Positions 25,717-34,622 are shown, numbered from the stretch's first letter. The stretch is DNA of 64,000 bases from Gillisella vitis (GCA_009744235.1 WPHV01000007.1:186001-250000), one strand, 5' to 3'. Program-made: numbers and translations. The notes: a model not told the origin generated them from the sequence alone.

Positions 25717-28152
25717 CTAACTCTTCTCGTTTATGCGCGGCGCTGCTGAACGAACTCTCCCTGCGCGACTGTCGTGAATGGCCCGCTTGCGGTTCGACGC
25801 GGAGAGCAGGAATCTGTCGATCCAGAGCGTGGTGGTCGATTCAGATGTCTGAATTGGGAGCAATTTGGCTATCGCCGAAACAGTGGGGGCGGCGACCGGA
25901 TACTCGTAGCGCCATCCACCCTTTTCACGCCTTGGCCCTGCGTTACAGAGGGACGAGTTAGAGAGCCACCGAGCCCAACTGGAAGGAAGGTACGTCCTCG
26001 CTGGAATTGCCGACAGTGCGTTTTTGTCCAGCGCGAACAGCGCGCCGCCTGTTCTAAGATGGTGCGCTAGCAAAGCTACCGATGGCGACAAGTAATTCTG
26101 ATCCTGTTTGCCAGCAACGACCGAGCGGTACAGAAAATGGCTGTTAGATCCCGGTCTGTCGAGGCGATAAAGGCCGCCGACCATTTCGGATGCGAAGCTT
26201 GTTGCAAAATACCCGCGATCTTCGCGAAGCTTGCCTACAATCTCATATCCGTGGGTGTCGCCAGTGTCCGCTTTGTCGGCTTTTGCCTGAAGAAATGCTG
26301 GAGCGGGCGGCAACGCTGCGCGCCGGAGGAATTCCTGCTGCGAGCGCAGGTCTGGAGTGCGAACGAGATATCGGGGAAGTACCCATTCCGACGGCCCGAA
26401 CCACTCTTCCAAGATGCCGCCTGCTGTAACCGCCGCCACCCGGAGCCGATCAAGGACTGCCAATGGTGTCGGGCCATCGATCGTGATCGCATCGTCACCG
26501 ACAAGGGAGTAGGAGAGTGCGCGCTGCAAAAGCCGTCTAGCGGGAAACCGTCGCTGGAATGTCGACTCGAACCATCCGGCATCTGCAAATGAGCGCAGTA
26601 TTTCCCACTCAGAGGGCGCGCCCTCGGTTCGTGAAATACCCTTTCTTACGATATCAACCGCTTCTGAAAGCGGAAGTCCTCGAGCAGTTCGCTCATACAG
26701 CGCCTCGGAAATCGTGATGAGCTCGTCCGAGGGAGCTGATCGCTCTCCCCTCCATGGCTCAAAGGGCACCAGAATGGATGGAGCAGTGCCAAAATGGAAT
26801 TCGTCTTCAGGGATGTCGTTCGCAAGATCGAATGCCAACCTTCGTGCATCCCCGATCTCGCCTGCCCGTGGAATCATAAGAACTTCATGGGAGCCGCCAG
26901 CTCCTTTTGCCAGCGCGATGCCGGAGTAAGTACCCGGCGCAAGAGCTATTGCGTTCTCCACACGGATCAGATCGACAGGCTTGCCCGAAACCTCGACCGA
27001 GATAGCTGACAGCAGGGGTCCAGCAATCAATGGCGTCAGTGGCGCACGACCCAGATAGCCGCCACCGACCCTGATGCCATCGTACCAGCCGAACTCTCTG
27101 CTACCTGAGGCGACCGGGGTTTGCCCTATGCTGTCTCTGAAGGATGCCAGTACCCAGGTGTGATTGATGGAAGCAGAGAATCTGATGGTGTCCGGCGGCT
27201 GCTCCGACAGCTTTGATTTCCGCATCAGGACGGTGGACGAAGCTGTCTTGGTCTGGGCACGGAACTTACCGAAACCGAGGCTCTCCAGAAATACTTTCCC
27301 ATCCTTGATGGCCTTTGCCAGGAGCTTCGGCACCGCGGCCCTCGCCTGCTCCGGATCGGTAATTGGTTTACGTTCGCCGATTGGAGAAACGACGAAGAGC
27401 TCATACTCTCCGAAATCGCTCTCAACGAGTTCGAGCTCTTCCAGTGTGTTCTTTTCGGCCACGACATCATACCAAGCGTGCCAGAAGGCCGTGTCAACGT
27501 ACTCTCGCCCTCCCCGCTTACGTGTTCGCTCGAACGTATGGAAATTGTATTCGAGTGATGGCATCTTTTCGTCCCACACGTGTCGGGAAGTCGAGACTTT
27601 TCCTGAGACGGTTAGAGGATCGAGAAGCAGGTCGTGTCTGATATCGTCGCGTAACTTGCGTAGCACTTCCTTGTCCCGCCACGTTGGGAACGCGATGCGT
27701 AGCGTTCGACCGATCTGGACGTAGGGGTAGATTTCAGGAAGGTTGAGATCTACATCGTAGACTGCCTTAAAGTGATCTCGAAGACGGTCCCACATACCGT
27801 TCAGGCCATTCATATTGGCTGGCCTGTACCCGGTGTGGCTTTCGAACATCTCACGGAATTCCCGGTCGCCTTTCACCCGGGTCTTCGTCGTCTGCATCCA
27901 GCAAAGAAAAAGGAGTATCTTGAGGGCTGGCGAAATGCGTCCCGGCAACAGGGTCATATGTCCAGTGAGATAGTCACGCACAATGGACATGGCCGGGAGC
28001 GAGCGTACAAACAGGCGCCGCGCTTCATCGAGATCAGTGACCCCGAAAAGCTCCGGAAGATCCTCGTCCGCGACGTAGATGCTGCCAACAGGCCCGTTAT
28101 TTCCTGGTTTAAGGAAGTACCTCTCGATACATTCCTCTTCGAAACTGGCCAC
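25717..28152 (-). CDS. druF: DruF-like Druantia type II component
   Basis: An 811-aa protein with no enzymatic motif that I can recognise, assigned by position between the methylase and the coiled-coil gene. The N-terminal part begins FEEECIERYFLKPGNNGPVG. The C-terminal part carries repeated basic/aromatic stretches such as SSTWARWLSNSSLCNAGPRREKGGWRYEYP-type sequence (here SWARWLSNSSLCNAGPRR), which would suit nucleic-acid or partner binding. The gap to druM is 64 bases and to druG 3 bases. No transmembrane segment or signal peptide is visible. Confidence 0.72.
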   Translation of the reverse strand: MASFEEECIERYFLKPGNNGPVGSIYVADEDLPELFGVTDLDEARRLFVRSLPAMSIVRDYLTGHMTLLPGRISPALKILLFLCWMQTTKTRVKGDREFREMFESHTGYRPANMNGLNGMWDRLRDHFKAVYDVDLNLPEIYPYVQIGRTLRIAFPTWRDKEVLRKLRDDIRHDLLLDPLTVSGKVSTSRHVWDEKMPSLEYNFHTFERTRKRGGREYVDTAFWHAWYDVVAEKNTLEELELVESDFGEYELFVVSPIGERKPITDPEQARAAVPKLLAKAIKDGKVFLESLGFGKFRAQTKTASSTVLMRKSKLSEQPPDTIRFSASINHTWVLASFRDSIGQTPVASGSREFGWYDGIRVGGGYLGRAPLTPLIAGPLLSAISVEVSGKPVDLIRVENAIALAPGTYSGIALAKGAGGSHEVLMIPRAGEIGDARRLAFDLANDIPEDEFHFGTAPSILVPFEPWRGERSAPSDELITISEALYERTARGLPLSEAVDIVRKGISRTEGAPSEWEILRSFADAGWFESTFQRRFPARRLLQRALSYSLVGDDAITIDGPTPLAVLDRLRVAAVTAGGILEEWFGPSEWVLPRYLVRTPDLRSQQEFLRRAALPPAPAFLQAKADKADTGDTHGYEIVGKLREDRGYFATSFASEMVGGLYRLDRPGSNSHFLYRSVVAGKQDQNYLSPSVALLAHHLRTGGALFALDKNALSAIPARTYLPSSWARWLSNSSLCNAGPRREKGGWRYEYPVAAPTVSAIAKLLPIQTSESTTTLWIDRFLLSASNRKRAIHDSRAGRVRSAAPRINEKS

Positions 28153-28216
28153 CGTATCCCCCCGAATCGCCCTCCCTATATAAGGTCGATCACAACCTTC
28201 ATCGGCGCAAGCGTCA

Positions 28217-30031
28217 TCAACCCTGAGTGGACATTAATTCGCTCGCACCAGTCCGTCCTGTAACGACCGAATTCCAGTGCAGAACAAGATGGGGTCCTGA
28301 GATCGCTCGTTCACCAGCGATCGTTTGGTCTTCGAACGCAAGGTGGCCGACGTACGCCTCGTTTTCCGAATGGCAGAACCGAATAGTCTCCGTGTCATCG
28401 ATGATTGTCATCGCAGGCAGGCAGGATGCTGCCTTCTCAACCAGCTCCTCGTGAAGAAGCTTCATTCGTGCGCGCAGGTAACGAACAGGCGTTGAAATCT
28501 CCAGGTGCTCCCCTTGCGATCCTACTATGGCCAGCAATTGAACGATGGCTCGATCGATCGCATCGACGTCGCCCTCTTTTACAAGAGGTAGAGCCACCGA
28601 TCCGGTCGGCACTATCCTGAGGCGTTGCTCGTCATAAACCTTCATGATTTCCTGGTTCGTGAAGCGATCACGGTGAACGCGCCACTCGTCTCGTCGCCTA
28701 TAGCGGAGTGGCGTGTCTGTGAGTCGATAGCCGTTGGCTGCAACGGCATCAGCCGGAATCGGCTCGCCCCATCCCGCTGGCCAGTACGTTCCGCCACCGT
28801 ATCCGTCTCGAGACCTTGACGAGTCGTTTCTCTTGTTCATGAAGCGCTTCACCATTGGTGGCAGCTTGCGTCCGCTCTCGAGAACATCTGATGTAATCCT
28901 GGCAGCTTCGCCAGCGGCACCGCTCTGAATGTGTTCGACCAGATGCTTCATGAAGAACGGCGGCACTGCATTTCCGACTTGGCGATACTGCGCCTCGCGC
29001 GGCCCGAGGAACTCGTACGCGTCCTGAAAGCCCTGCAATCTTGCCCCTTCCCTTACCGTGAGGGCGCGATTGTGGACCGGATGGGTAAAGCAGCCAGATG
29101 TCACGTTGCTAAACCCGGCCGATATCGTGTAGGCGGGCGATGCCTCGTGAAGACGGCCATAGAGCGTGGCGTAGTCTGTCAGACGAACTCGGCGGAACCT
29201 GTCCGGCAGGCACTCAGGCGGAATGTCCTTCCAGCAACCTCCCTGCGGCACATGGGAGACCCGCTTCCGATTGGCTTCAGAAAGCTTGTTGGCGTGATGG
29301 TTTGGCGCGCGCCCCGAATTGTTTCGCACGAAAGTCTGGAATGGCGTTTCCTCGACAAGCTTCGAAAGTTTCGCAACGGTCGGCTCCACGAAATCCTCCG
29401 TGAGATCCGCAATTGCCTCCCGAACTGAGACATATTGGTGATGATCCTTGGAACCAACAGGGGCATGCGTGTGTCGGGGAAACGTGGGAGGTATCTCATC
29501 GATGGTGGCGACGAGAATGAAGCGGTTCCGGAGCTGGGGGAGACCATAGTCCGCCATGTTCACGACATCGGCAAAAACATGGTACCCGCGCTCGGCAAAG
29601 AGCTTGAACAGCTCCCTTACAATAATGAGGTTGCGACCGTAAACCACGCCGGGAACGTTCTCCATAACGACATGACGAGGCTTCCGACCCACAGCCGTGA
29701 AGCCGTCTAGCAACCTAATGAAATGAACGAACAGCGCGTTGCGTGGATCTTCGAGATGGAAGACGCCCATGGTGCTGACGGCCTGGCAGGTAGGCCCGGC
29801 GAAGAACCAATCGATCTTGTCGATCCCGGCCCTCTCCACTACGTCTGTCGCAGACACCAGCGAAACGTCGCAGCAATCGACAACCGCCCCCGGATGGGCG
29901 TTCTTAAAAGTCCGCGTCGCATTCTTGTCAATGTCGAGCGCCCATTTGACTTCGAGGTCCGGTATCGCGGCCGAGGCCCCGGCAGACATGCCCCCACAGC
30001 CGGAGTAGAGATCGATTGCAGTCTGGCCCAT
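28217..30031 (-). CDS. druM: DruM-like DNA cytosine-C5 methyltransferase
   Basis: A 604-aa C5-cytosine methylase. Motif I is AIDLYSGCGGMSAG and motif IV is FFAGPTCQAVS, with C82 as the predicted catalytic nucleophile. Motif VI is VVMENVPGV, motif VIII is LPQLRNRFILVA and motif X is RQVGNAVPPFF. The usual Pro before Cys in the motif IV PCQ is Thr here. About 230 residues extend past motif X with no recognised domain. The ATG at 30031 has GGGGGA just upstream; longer frames start without a ribosome site. As first gene of the druM-F-G-E block it is expected to mark self DNA, protecting it from the system. Confidence 0.88.
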   Translation of the reverse strand: MGQTAIDLYSGCGGMSAGASAAIPDLEVKWALDIDKNATRTFKNAHPGAVVDCCDVSLVSATDVVERAGIDKIDWFFAGPTCQAVSTMGVFHLEDPRNALFVHFIRLLDGFTAVGRKPRHVVMENVPGVVYGRNLIIVRELFKLFAERGYHVFADVVNMADYGLPQLRNRFILVATIDEIPPTFPRHTHAPVGSKDHHQYVSVREAIADLTEDFVEPTVAKLSKLVEETPFQTFVRNNSGRAPNHHANKLSEANRKRVSHVPQGGCWKDIPPECLPDRFRRVRLTDYATLYGRLHEASPAYTISAGFSNVTSGCFTHPVHNRALTVREGARLQGFQDAYEFLGPREAQYRQVGNAVPPFFMKHLVEHIQSGAAGEAARITSDVLESGRKLPPMVKRFMNKRNDSSRSRDGYGGGTYWPAGWGEPIPADAVAANGYRLTDTPLRYRRRDEWRVHRDRFTNQEIMKVYDEQRLRIVPTGSVALPLVKEGDVDAIDRAIVQLLAIVGSQGEHLEISTPVRYLRARMKLLHEELVEKAASCLPAMTIIDDTETIRFCHSENEAYVGHLAFEDQTIAGERAISGPHLVLHWNSVVTGRTGASELMSTQG

Positions 30032-30120
30032 GATTCCCCCATGCATTGCAATGAGACTAGCAGTGCAATGCGCATCCAGCGATACCCAAAAGCACCAATT
30101 CACCCCATCATGCACGGCAG

Positions 30121-30175
30121 ATACAATATATAATCAGAGATGAGAGCCCGACATATATAAAAAAGGATGCCGATC
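30121..30175 (-). promoter_or_regulatory. AT-rich probable promoter region of the druM operon
   Basis: About 90-140 bases upstream of druM, two runs rich in TATA (TATATT/TATAAT-like near 30125-30135 and TATATA near 30153-30160, preceded on the minus strand by a T-run) stand out in otherwise GC-rich DNA. This is consistent with a -10/-35 region reading minus. No exact spacing was established. Confidence 0.3.
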
Positions 30176-30216
30176 CGAAGTGACGTAAAATGGGGTTGGC
30201 TAAGGTGTGCATGGAA

Positions 30217-30609
30217 TCAGGGCAGCAAGATATCATTTCTCATGCATGCCCTCCGGGTAACCTCGACCGCCGCCTTGGAAGATCCGCTCGTCAACACCAA
30301 GAACACCGTCTCGCCTACTTTGTTCTTTGTGAGCATCCCCATGAACGGCGACCTCCCGGCATAGCCGCCGAATGAATTTCTTGCGTTGACCAATCCGCAC
30401 ACGACTACCCCACCGTCTTGCGATTGGGTGGCCGCGACTTCGTCAAATCGCGCACTCTCTGGATCTTTGAAGCCGTCACGAACGGTTTGCTCCACGAGGG
30501 CCTCTTCGCTATCGGAAAGTTGGTAGCGCAATACCGGACCGCGATCTTCAGCATTTGAGACGGACGTTGTCACTATCATCAGCATCCAGCAAATGACTGC
30601 ACGGTTCAT
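30217..30609 (-). CDS. Small secreted protein of unknown function
   Basis: A 130-aa protein with a clear N-terminal signal peptide (MNRAVICWMLMIVTTSVSNA, cleavage expected before or near Glu-Asp). The mature part contains FKDPESARFDEVAAT, then VVCGLVNARNSFGGYAGRSPFMG. This VCG.VNA.NSFGGY.G pattern recurs in many small periplasmic proteins of unknown function in rhizobia. The mature form has two Cys. A GGAGACC-like ribosome site precedes the start. It lies upstream of druM on the same strand, 185 bases away, and is probably its own transcription unit. Confidence 0.65.
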   Translation of the reverse strand: MNRAVICWMLMIVTTSVSNAEDRGPVLRYQLSDSEEALVEQTVRDGFKDPESARFDEVAATQSQDGGVVVCGLVNARNSFGGYAGRSPFMGMLTKNKVGETVFLVLTSGSSKAAVEVTRRACMRNDILLP

Positions 30610-30986
30610 TTTGGTCTCCTCGCTACTTCGCTGCCTACTATATTCGGCGCATCGAGATCGACGCGTCCATCGCCGGCAAGAAGGTGATGATTTGTAGCGT
30701 GCTGCTTCTGCCGTCTATCAGAACGCGGACATCGAATTTCGAATGCTGCCCTCTCGGACCGAACCGAGTGTTTACCGACTTACGCCGGCAGTCAAAGCGC
30801 TCACTTCTTGTGGTCACCTCCCTGGTTTGCCCCTTTAAGTGCGAGGAACCACGGTTGGTCGCCTAGTTTGCGAGCATGTGGCTGCTTAACTTTATTTCGA
30901 ATCCCGACCCATCGGCCTCTAGCCGAGTGCCTTGCATGTGTTTAGTTTTGTGTATAGTGCAGGTGTCAACGAAAGGAAGAACGACG
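30610..30986 (+). promoter_or_regulatory. Divergent promoter region of the TIGR04255-like operon
   Basis: No gene is supported in these 377 bases. A candidate promoter precedes 30987: TTGCAT at 30932-30937 and TATAGT at 30953-30958 (preceded by TG, an extended -10) with a rather short 15-base spacer. AAGGAAG at 30973-30979 is the ribosome site. A weak upstream ORF has no ribosome site. Confidence 0.35.
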
Positions 30987-31781
30987 ATGGCGAAGGCGAA
31001 TAACGCTCCAGTCAAATACGTCATCGGGGTCGTCCGCTTCCCGGCGGTTGCCGATCTGGATAAATTCGCGGGAGCGATTCAAACCGCACTGGGCGATGAA
31101 TATCCATTCGGGAAGCCACAAATGGTGACCGAGGTTGGCGTAATGATTGATGACGGCGGAGTGAAGGTTCAGCAGACCGATACTCCCGTCTGGCAGTTCC
31201 TGAACAAGACTCGCGATTGCGGTATTATCGTCAACCGTGGCCTCGTAGGTGTCCATACTACGGCGTATGTCGACCACCAGCATTTCATCACGGAAATGAT
31301 GAAGGTGATCGAGACAGTCCGGAAGATTGAAGGTGGCCCGGTCCGCTACGTGGAAGCTCTCGCGATGCGGTACGTGGATGTCATCGAACCTTTGGAAGGT
31401 GGCGATTTGCTCGATTATATCGATGCGGGTGTGCTGCCCTCGCGCATCGATGTTGACGGTCTGGACGTGAACGAGGGAATGCATGTCCTAATAATGAAGA
31501 GCGCGATGGGGAATGTCCGTCTTCAGGTACTCCGGAACCCGAATACAGTCCTTCCCAGTGATCTGCATTCTCCGCTGCTGATCGAGAATGGCTGGAGCCT
31601 GGAACGACCGACAGGTGAGTTCGTGACAATCGACACCGATCACGCTGCCTTCTACGCACCTCCGCGGGAGTTCGCGAAGGTGGACTTCGAAGGTGACATG
31701 TTAAGCTTAAGAAAACCGATCAGCGATATCTTTACGAAGATCGCTACACCATACGCTATGGAAGTCTGGGGGTTGAAATGA
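30987..31781 (+). CDS. TIGR04255-like protein
   Basis: A 264-aa protein similar in layout to the sporadic TIGR04255 family: an N-terminal strand-rich segment (VKYVIGVVRFPAVADL), a WQF-containing hairpin (DTPVWQFLNKTRDCGIIVNRGLVGVHTTAYVDHQHF), and a mid-segment with conserved R-Y (VRYVEALAMRYVDVIEP). The ATG at 30987 follows AAGGAAG; upstream in-frame sequence is not coding-like. Its stop overlaps the next gene's start (ATGA). Family members have no proven biochemical role; their scattered distribution and this transposon setting suggest an accessory, possibly defensive, role (inference). Confidence 0.65.
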   Translation: MAKANNAPVKYVIGVVRFPAVADLDKFAGAIQTALGDEYPFGKPQMVTEVGVMIDDGGVKVQQTDTPVWQFLNKTRDCGIIVNRGLVGVHTTAYVDHQHFITEMMKVIETVRKIEGGPVRYVEALAMRYVDVIEPLEGGDLLDYIDAGVLPSRIDVDGLDVNEGMHVLIMKSAMGNVRLQVLRNPNTVLPSDLHSPLLIENGWSLERPTGEFVTIDTDHAAFYAPPREFAKVDFEGDMLSLRKPISDIFTKIATPYAMEVWGLK

Positions 31782-32365
31782 TGAAGACCAACTTTGTGAC
31801 GCGGGGATTGCTCGTAGTCGCTGGCGTTTCGTCATCGTGCTCCGCATTCGCAGGCAGCTATCAGATAAGTCCCGGCATGAGCCATACCAGCCCATGGCAG
31901 GTCGCGGCCGCAACGTCCGCACCTTCCGAGACTCACATCAGCCTCAAGGAGATGGTTACCGAGTTCAAGGCGAAGGGTTGCCCGATCACAACGATCTCGG
32001 AGATTGCAGGCGTCGAGCGAAAGACAGTTTACTCATGGCTTGATGGAAGTTCTACGCCGCACCCTGACCGTGAGCAGCGCGTCGCGGATGTCTATCCGCT
32101 GCTGAAGGATGCCTTCAACGATGACTTCGGAACACTGAATCGTGTCTGGAGATCGAAGACCCGTGAAGGAGTGAGTCTTGAATCCATATTTTCCTCGGCG
32201 GATGTGGATCTCGCCGCGGTAAGCGATCAGCTCAAATATCTGCATTCCTCTATTGCCAACATCCGGGCAGCGGACGAGCGTCGGAAGACTAAGCCGGGCA
32301 AAGGTATGGTCGGCAAAAATGGGTACGTCGCGGAATCCGCGATTGCAGATTTCGACAGGGTCTGA
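31778..32365 (+). CDS. Helix-turn-helix protein with an odd signal-like N-terminus
   Basis: A 195-aa protein. A helix-turn-helix is visible at about residues 67-90 (CPITTISEIAGVERKTVYSWLDGSSTP), typical of transcriptional regulators or DNA-recognition subunits. The first ~26 residues (MMKTNFVTRGLLVVAGVSSSCSAFA) look like a signal or membrane segment, which is strange for a DNA-binding protein; a start at the ATG at 31877 would remove it, but no ribosome site precedes that codon. Overlap with the upstream stop (ATGA) favours 31778. It is the middle gene of a three-gene operon. Confidence 0.6.
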   Translation: MMKTNFVTRGLLVVAGVSSSCSAFAGSYQISPGMSHTSPWQVAAATSAPSETHISLKEMVTEFKAKGCPITTISEIAGVERKTVYSWLDGSSTPHPDREQRVADVYPLLKDAFNDDFGTLNRVWRSKTREGVSLESIFSSADVDLAAVSDQLKYLHSSIANIRAADERRKTKPGKGMVGKNGYVAESAIADFDRV

Positions 32366-32400
32366 TCTCATCTTACCGACAGGATTAAGACAGGCCGCAG

Positions 32401-33216
32401 ATGTCCGCATTCATGGAAGAGGCCGACAAGCTGCTCGCGGCTGGTTGGCGACAATGTTCGACGTTCATTCCCAACGCCGTGGTCGGTAACGACCGCGGTC
32501 TTTCCGAGGGTGCAATCCTTGTCGTCATGACGCAGGCATGCACCGTTGTCGGAAACGACCTAGCGAAGGATCCCCACATAGAAGTGGCCGTAGCTACGCC
32601 AGCCGTCGGTAAGTTCAACCCAAGGCATCAGGACTCGACTGGAAAAAACGGGCGCAAGCTATGCGTATGCTTCAAGGATGGCGAAGCCGACGCGCCCTAC
32701 AACATCGACATTAACAGCCGTTTCACGTTTCCGCGCGAGAAGCTTCTGGAGTTTTCGCCTGACGGTCCGCAGTGTCGGGATGAGGATGTCACGCGCATTG
32801 CGAACTGGGTGGCTCGCTACTACAACCGGACAGCTCTTCCCAATCTGCTGGTTATCCAGCTTGGCACTGCCAAGGTGCAGGACGCGATCAGCAAGCTCTT
32901 GAGAGCGGAATTCGGCGCATCTCCGCTCCATGAGGAAGTCCATTCGGTCTACGGAGCCTGGGAGCCTGATGATGAGAGCGGCCCTTACCGCTTCGAGATT
33001 GTTTTCATCGTCCGCAGCATCGATGCGATGGACGAACTGCGTGCACGCCTGGCGAAGTCGCTTGGCATCCACGAGCATGAACTCATGCACAAGATTGACG
33101 GGGTCGAGGTTCAATTCGAAGTGCTCGTCTACGACCAGGTGACCCTCGCAGAGTTGGATGATCGCTTGAGAATTTCGGAGTGGGATCTCCTCAGCGGACT
33201 GATGGAACAGGCCTGA
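32401..33216 (+). CDS. Hypothetical protein, third gene of the TIGR04255-like operon
   Basis: A 271-aa protein with no recognised function. The N-terminal third has EGAILVVMTQACTVVGNDLAKDPHIEV. This resembles the VLSQDCD..xxL..EPxVE pattern of a family of small accessory proteins, but with Thr in place of the first Asp after Cys. The middle has a RIANWVARYYNRTALP segment, and the C-terminus is strongly acidic and helical. It lies 35 bases after the HTH gene. Probable co-transcription with the two genes upstream makes a three-part module. Confidence 0.55.
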   Translation: MSAFMEEADKLLAAGWRQCSTFIPNAVVGNDRGLSEGAILVVMTQACTVVGNDLAKDPHIEVAVATPAVGKFNPRHQDSTGKNGRKLCVCFKDGEADAPYNIDINSRFTFPREKLLEFSPDGPQCRDEDVTRIANWVARYYNRTALPNLLVIQLGTAKVQDAISKLLRAEFGASPLHEEVHSVYGAWEPDDESGPYRFEIVFIVRSIDAMDELRARLAKSLGIHEHELMHKIDGVEVQFEVLVYDQVTLAELDDRLRISEWDLLSGLMEQA

Positions 33217-33313
33217 GGGGCGTATCGCACCGCCAATTTGAAACAGGCACGCATTTCGCCATGGCGAGACCTATCCGGATCTGCCGAGCAGTAGGGAAAA
33301 CGATGTCTGCCGT

Positions 33314-33799
33314 TTATCCGACTGGGTGGTGACGAATCCTGGCCATCGCCTCTCTCGATGCCTCATCTGCAATTTCGTTGCCCAGGATTCCCGAATGTCC
33401 TTTGCACAACTGAATCCTGGCTTCGCGGTTCCTGAGTAGCAGGTCATCGAGTTCTTGCCAGAGCCTCACGTCCGGGATCGCTCGACGCCTCTCCCGCGAG
33501 TTCGCCCTCACCCGCTTCCAGCCGTTGCCGCGCCAGATGTGCCGCCATCGGCTGCAGCCTTCGACCACATGAGCGGAGTCGGTCCAAATCACTGCGGCCG
33601 CCGTTGCCGCTTCGCTCTCGATCCAGAATGCCGCTCTGACTACCGACAGGACTTCGAAGGTGTTGTTCGAGGGGCCGACCATGGTACCTGCGGCGGCGTG
33701 GATCGGTCGGTCGCCTTCCATAACCACGAAGGCCCAGCCTCCAGAGCGGGAGGCGGCGTCGAAGGAGCCGTCGGCGTAGATGTTCAAGGTTCCTGTCAT
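33314..33799 (-). CDS. RNase H-type ribonuclease
   Basis: A 161-aa RNase HI-fold protein: NIYADGSFD (D10), NNTFEVLSVV (E49), VIWTDSAHVV (D74), CKGHSGILGNEIADEAS (H135, D145), a complete catalytic set. It would cleave RNA in RNA-DNA hybrids. The ATG at 33799 begins the conserved domain. A longer frame begins with TTG at 34021 and would add 74 residues of low-complexity sequence; neither start has a strong ribosome site. As a stand-alone cargo gene between the TIGR04255-like operon and the transposition genes, it may assist phage defence or R-loop processing (inference). Confidence 0.8.
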   Translation of the reverse strand: MTGTLNIYADGSFDAASRSGGWAFVVMEGDRPIHAAAGTMVGPSNNTFEVLSVVRAAFWIESEAATAAAVIWTDSAHVVEGCSRWRHIWRGNGWKRVRANSRERRRAIPDVRLWQELDDLLLRNREARIQLCKGHSGILGNEIADEASREAMARIRHHPVG

Positions 33800-34622
33800 C
33801 GGAGGAAGATTATCATCCGGATGGCTTGCCGCTCCAGTCTTGATATCGGCCAGGATCGGATCGACCCTGCATGTGAAAGAGGAGTCCCGCTCAAAGGGTC
33901 GAATGGACTCCCGTGGCCTATCCTGGGTGGGAATATCCGCTGTTACGTTTGCGAAATGCGGGACACGATCTCGAAGCATCGTAGGCGGGTTGTCGGTTCC
34001 AGCCTTATTGGATTGACCCAATTAGAAAGACCGGTATCTGAGTACCGGTAATCCGCTTGACAATCCGAACAAACCAGGAACATATGGCCCACAACAGAAA
34101 TGCAGCGATGATTGCTTCAATTGCCGGATGGTTTCCATACCTCGGAGACATGATGTGATGCCGATGAGATTCCGAATACGCCACTAGGCGCCCTTGGTGA
34201 TGCCGCACAGGATTCGATGTTGAATCCATGCGTTCGCTTGTCGCTGAAGATCTCCCGCCCATCCGAGGCCTCGAATCCATCCATAGCGTAATCCGCTCAA
34301 TTGACGGAAGCTGTGTATAGCACTGGCATCGAGATCCGGAATTACTTCAGCGATACTACCGCACCAAGCCGCACCACGCCGTACCAAGTCGCCGTGCAAG
34401 GATTCACACCCTTGGAACGACTTGCAGGCCTCAAGAAGAAGCCTCCCCAAGCAATTGATATCATGCCCACATTCGCACTCAGGCGCGCCGATGGTGCGCT
34501 TGATTCGTTGTTCCTGATGGGGCAGGCTCCGCCAACGTGACCGTCAGGGTCGCGCGACATTTCAGACTGATGTTTTACCCCACGCGCTCCGGATGCCGAA
34601 GCGTGAACGGAGAGGTGTTGTC
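33800..34622. other. Gene-poor stretch between RNase H and the transposition operon
   Basis: No complete gene is supported over about 820 bases. A degraded minus-strand coding-like segment (34184-34543) and a cluster of GCACCAAG-type decamers at 34361-34388 are the only structure seen. Short frames on the plus strand (34301-34540) and minus strand (34005-34280) lack ribosome sites and family motifs. Confidence 0.45.
34184..34543 (-). pseudogene. Possible remnant of a TniQ-like or zinc-finger protein
   Basis: The minus frame is open for about 120 codons without a credible start. It contains RTIGAPECECGHDINC, a CxCG zinc-ribbon-like segment reminiscent of the C-terminal Cys motif of TniQ proteins, then CKSFQGCESLHGDLVRRGAAWC. 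It lies just upstream of the intact tns operon, on the opposite strand. This could be a decayed gene from an earlier element or a coincidental frame. Confidence 0.25.

Noticed and set aside
17765..30031. Defence cluster as DISARM (drmA/drmB/methylase)
   Set aside because: In DISARM the helicase and DUF1998 are separate proteins and a drmC PLD-type nuclease is present. Here helicase and DUF1998 are fused in a 1956-aa protein and the gene order fits Druantia type II.
34301..34540. Plus-strand 79-codon frame containing the GCACCAAG cluster
   Set aside because: No ribosome site or family motif; overlaps a better, though still weak, minus-strand remnant.
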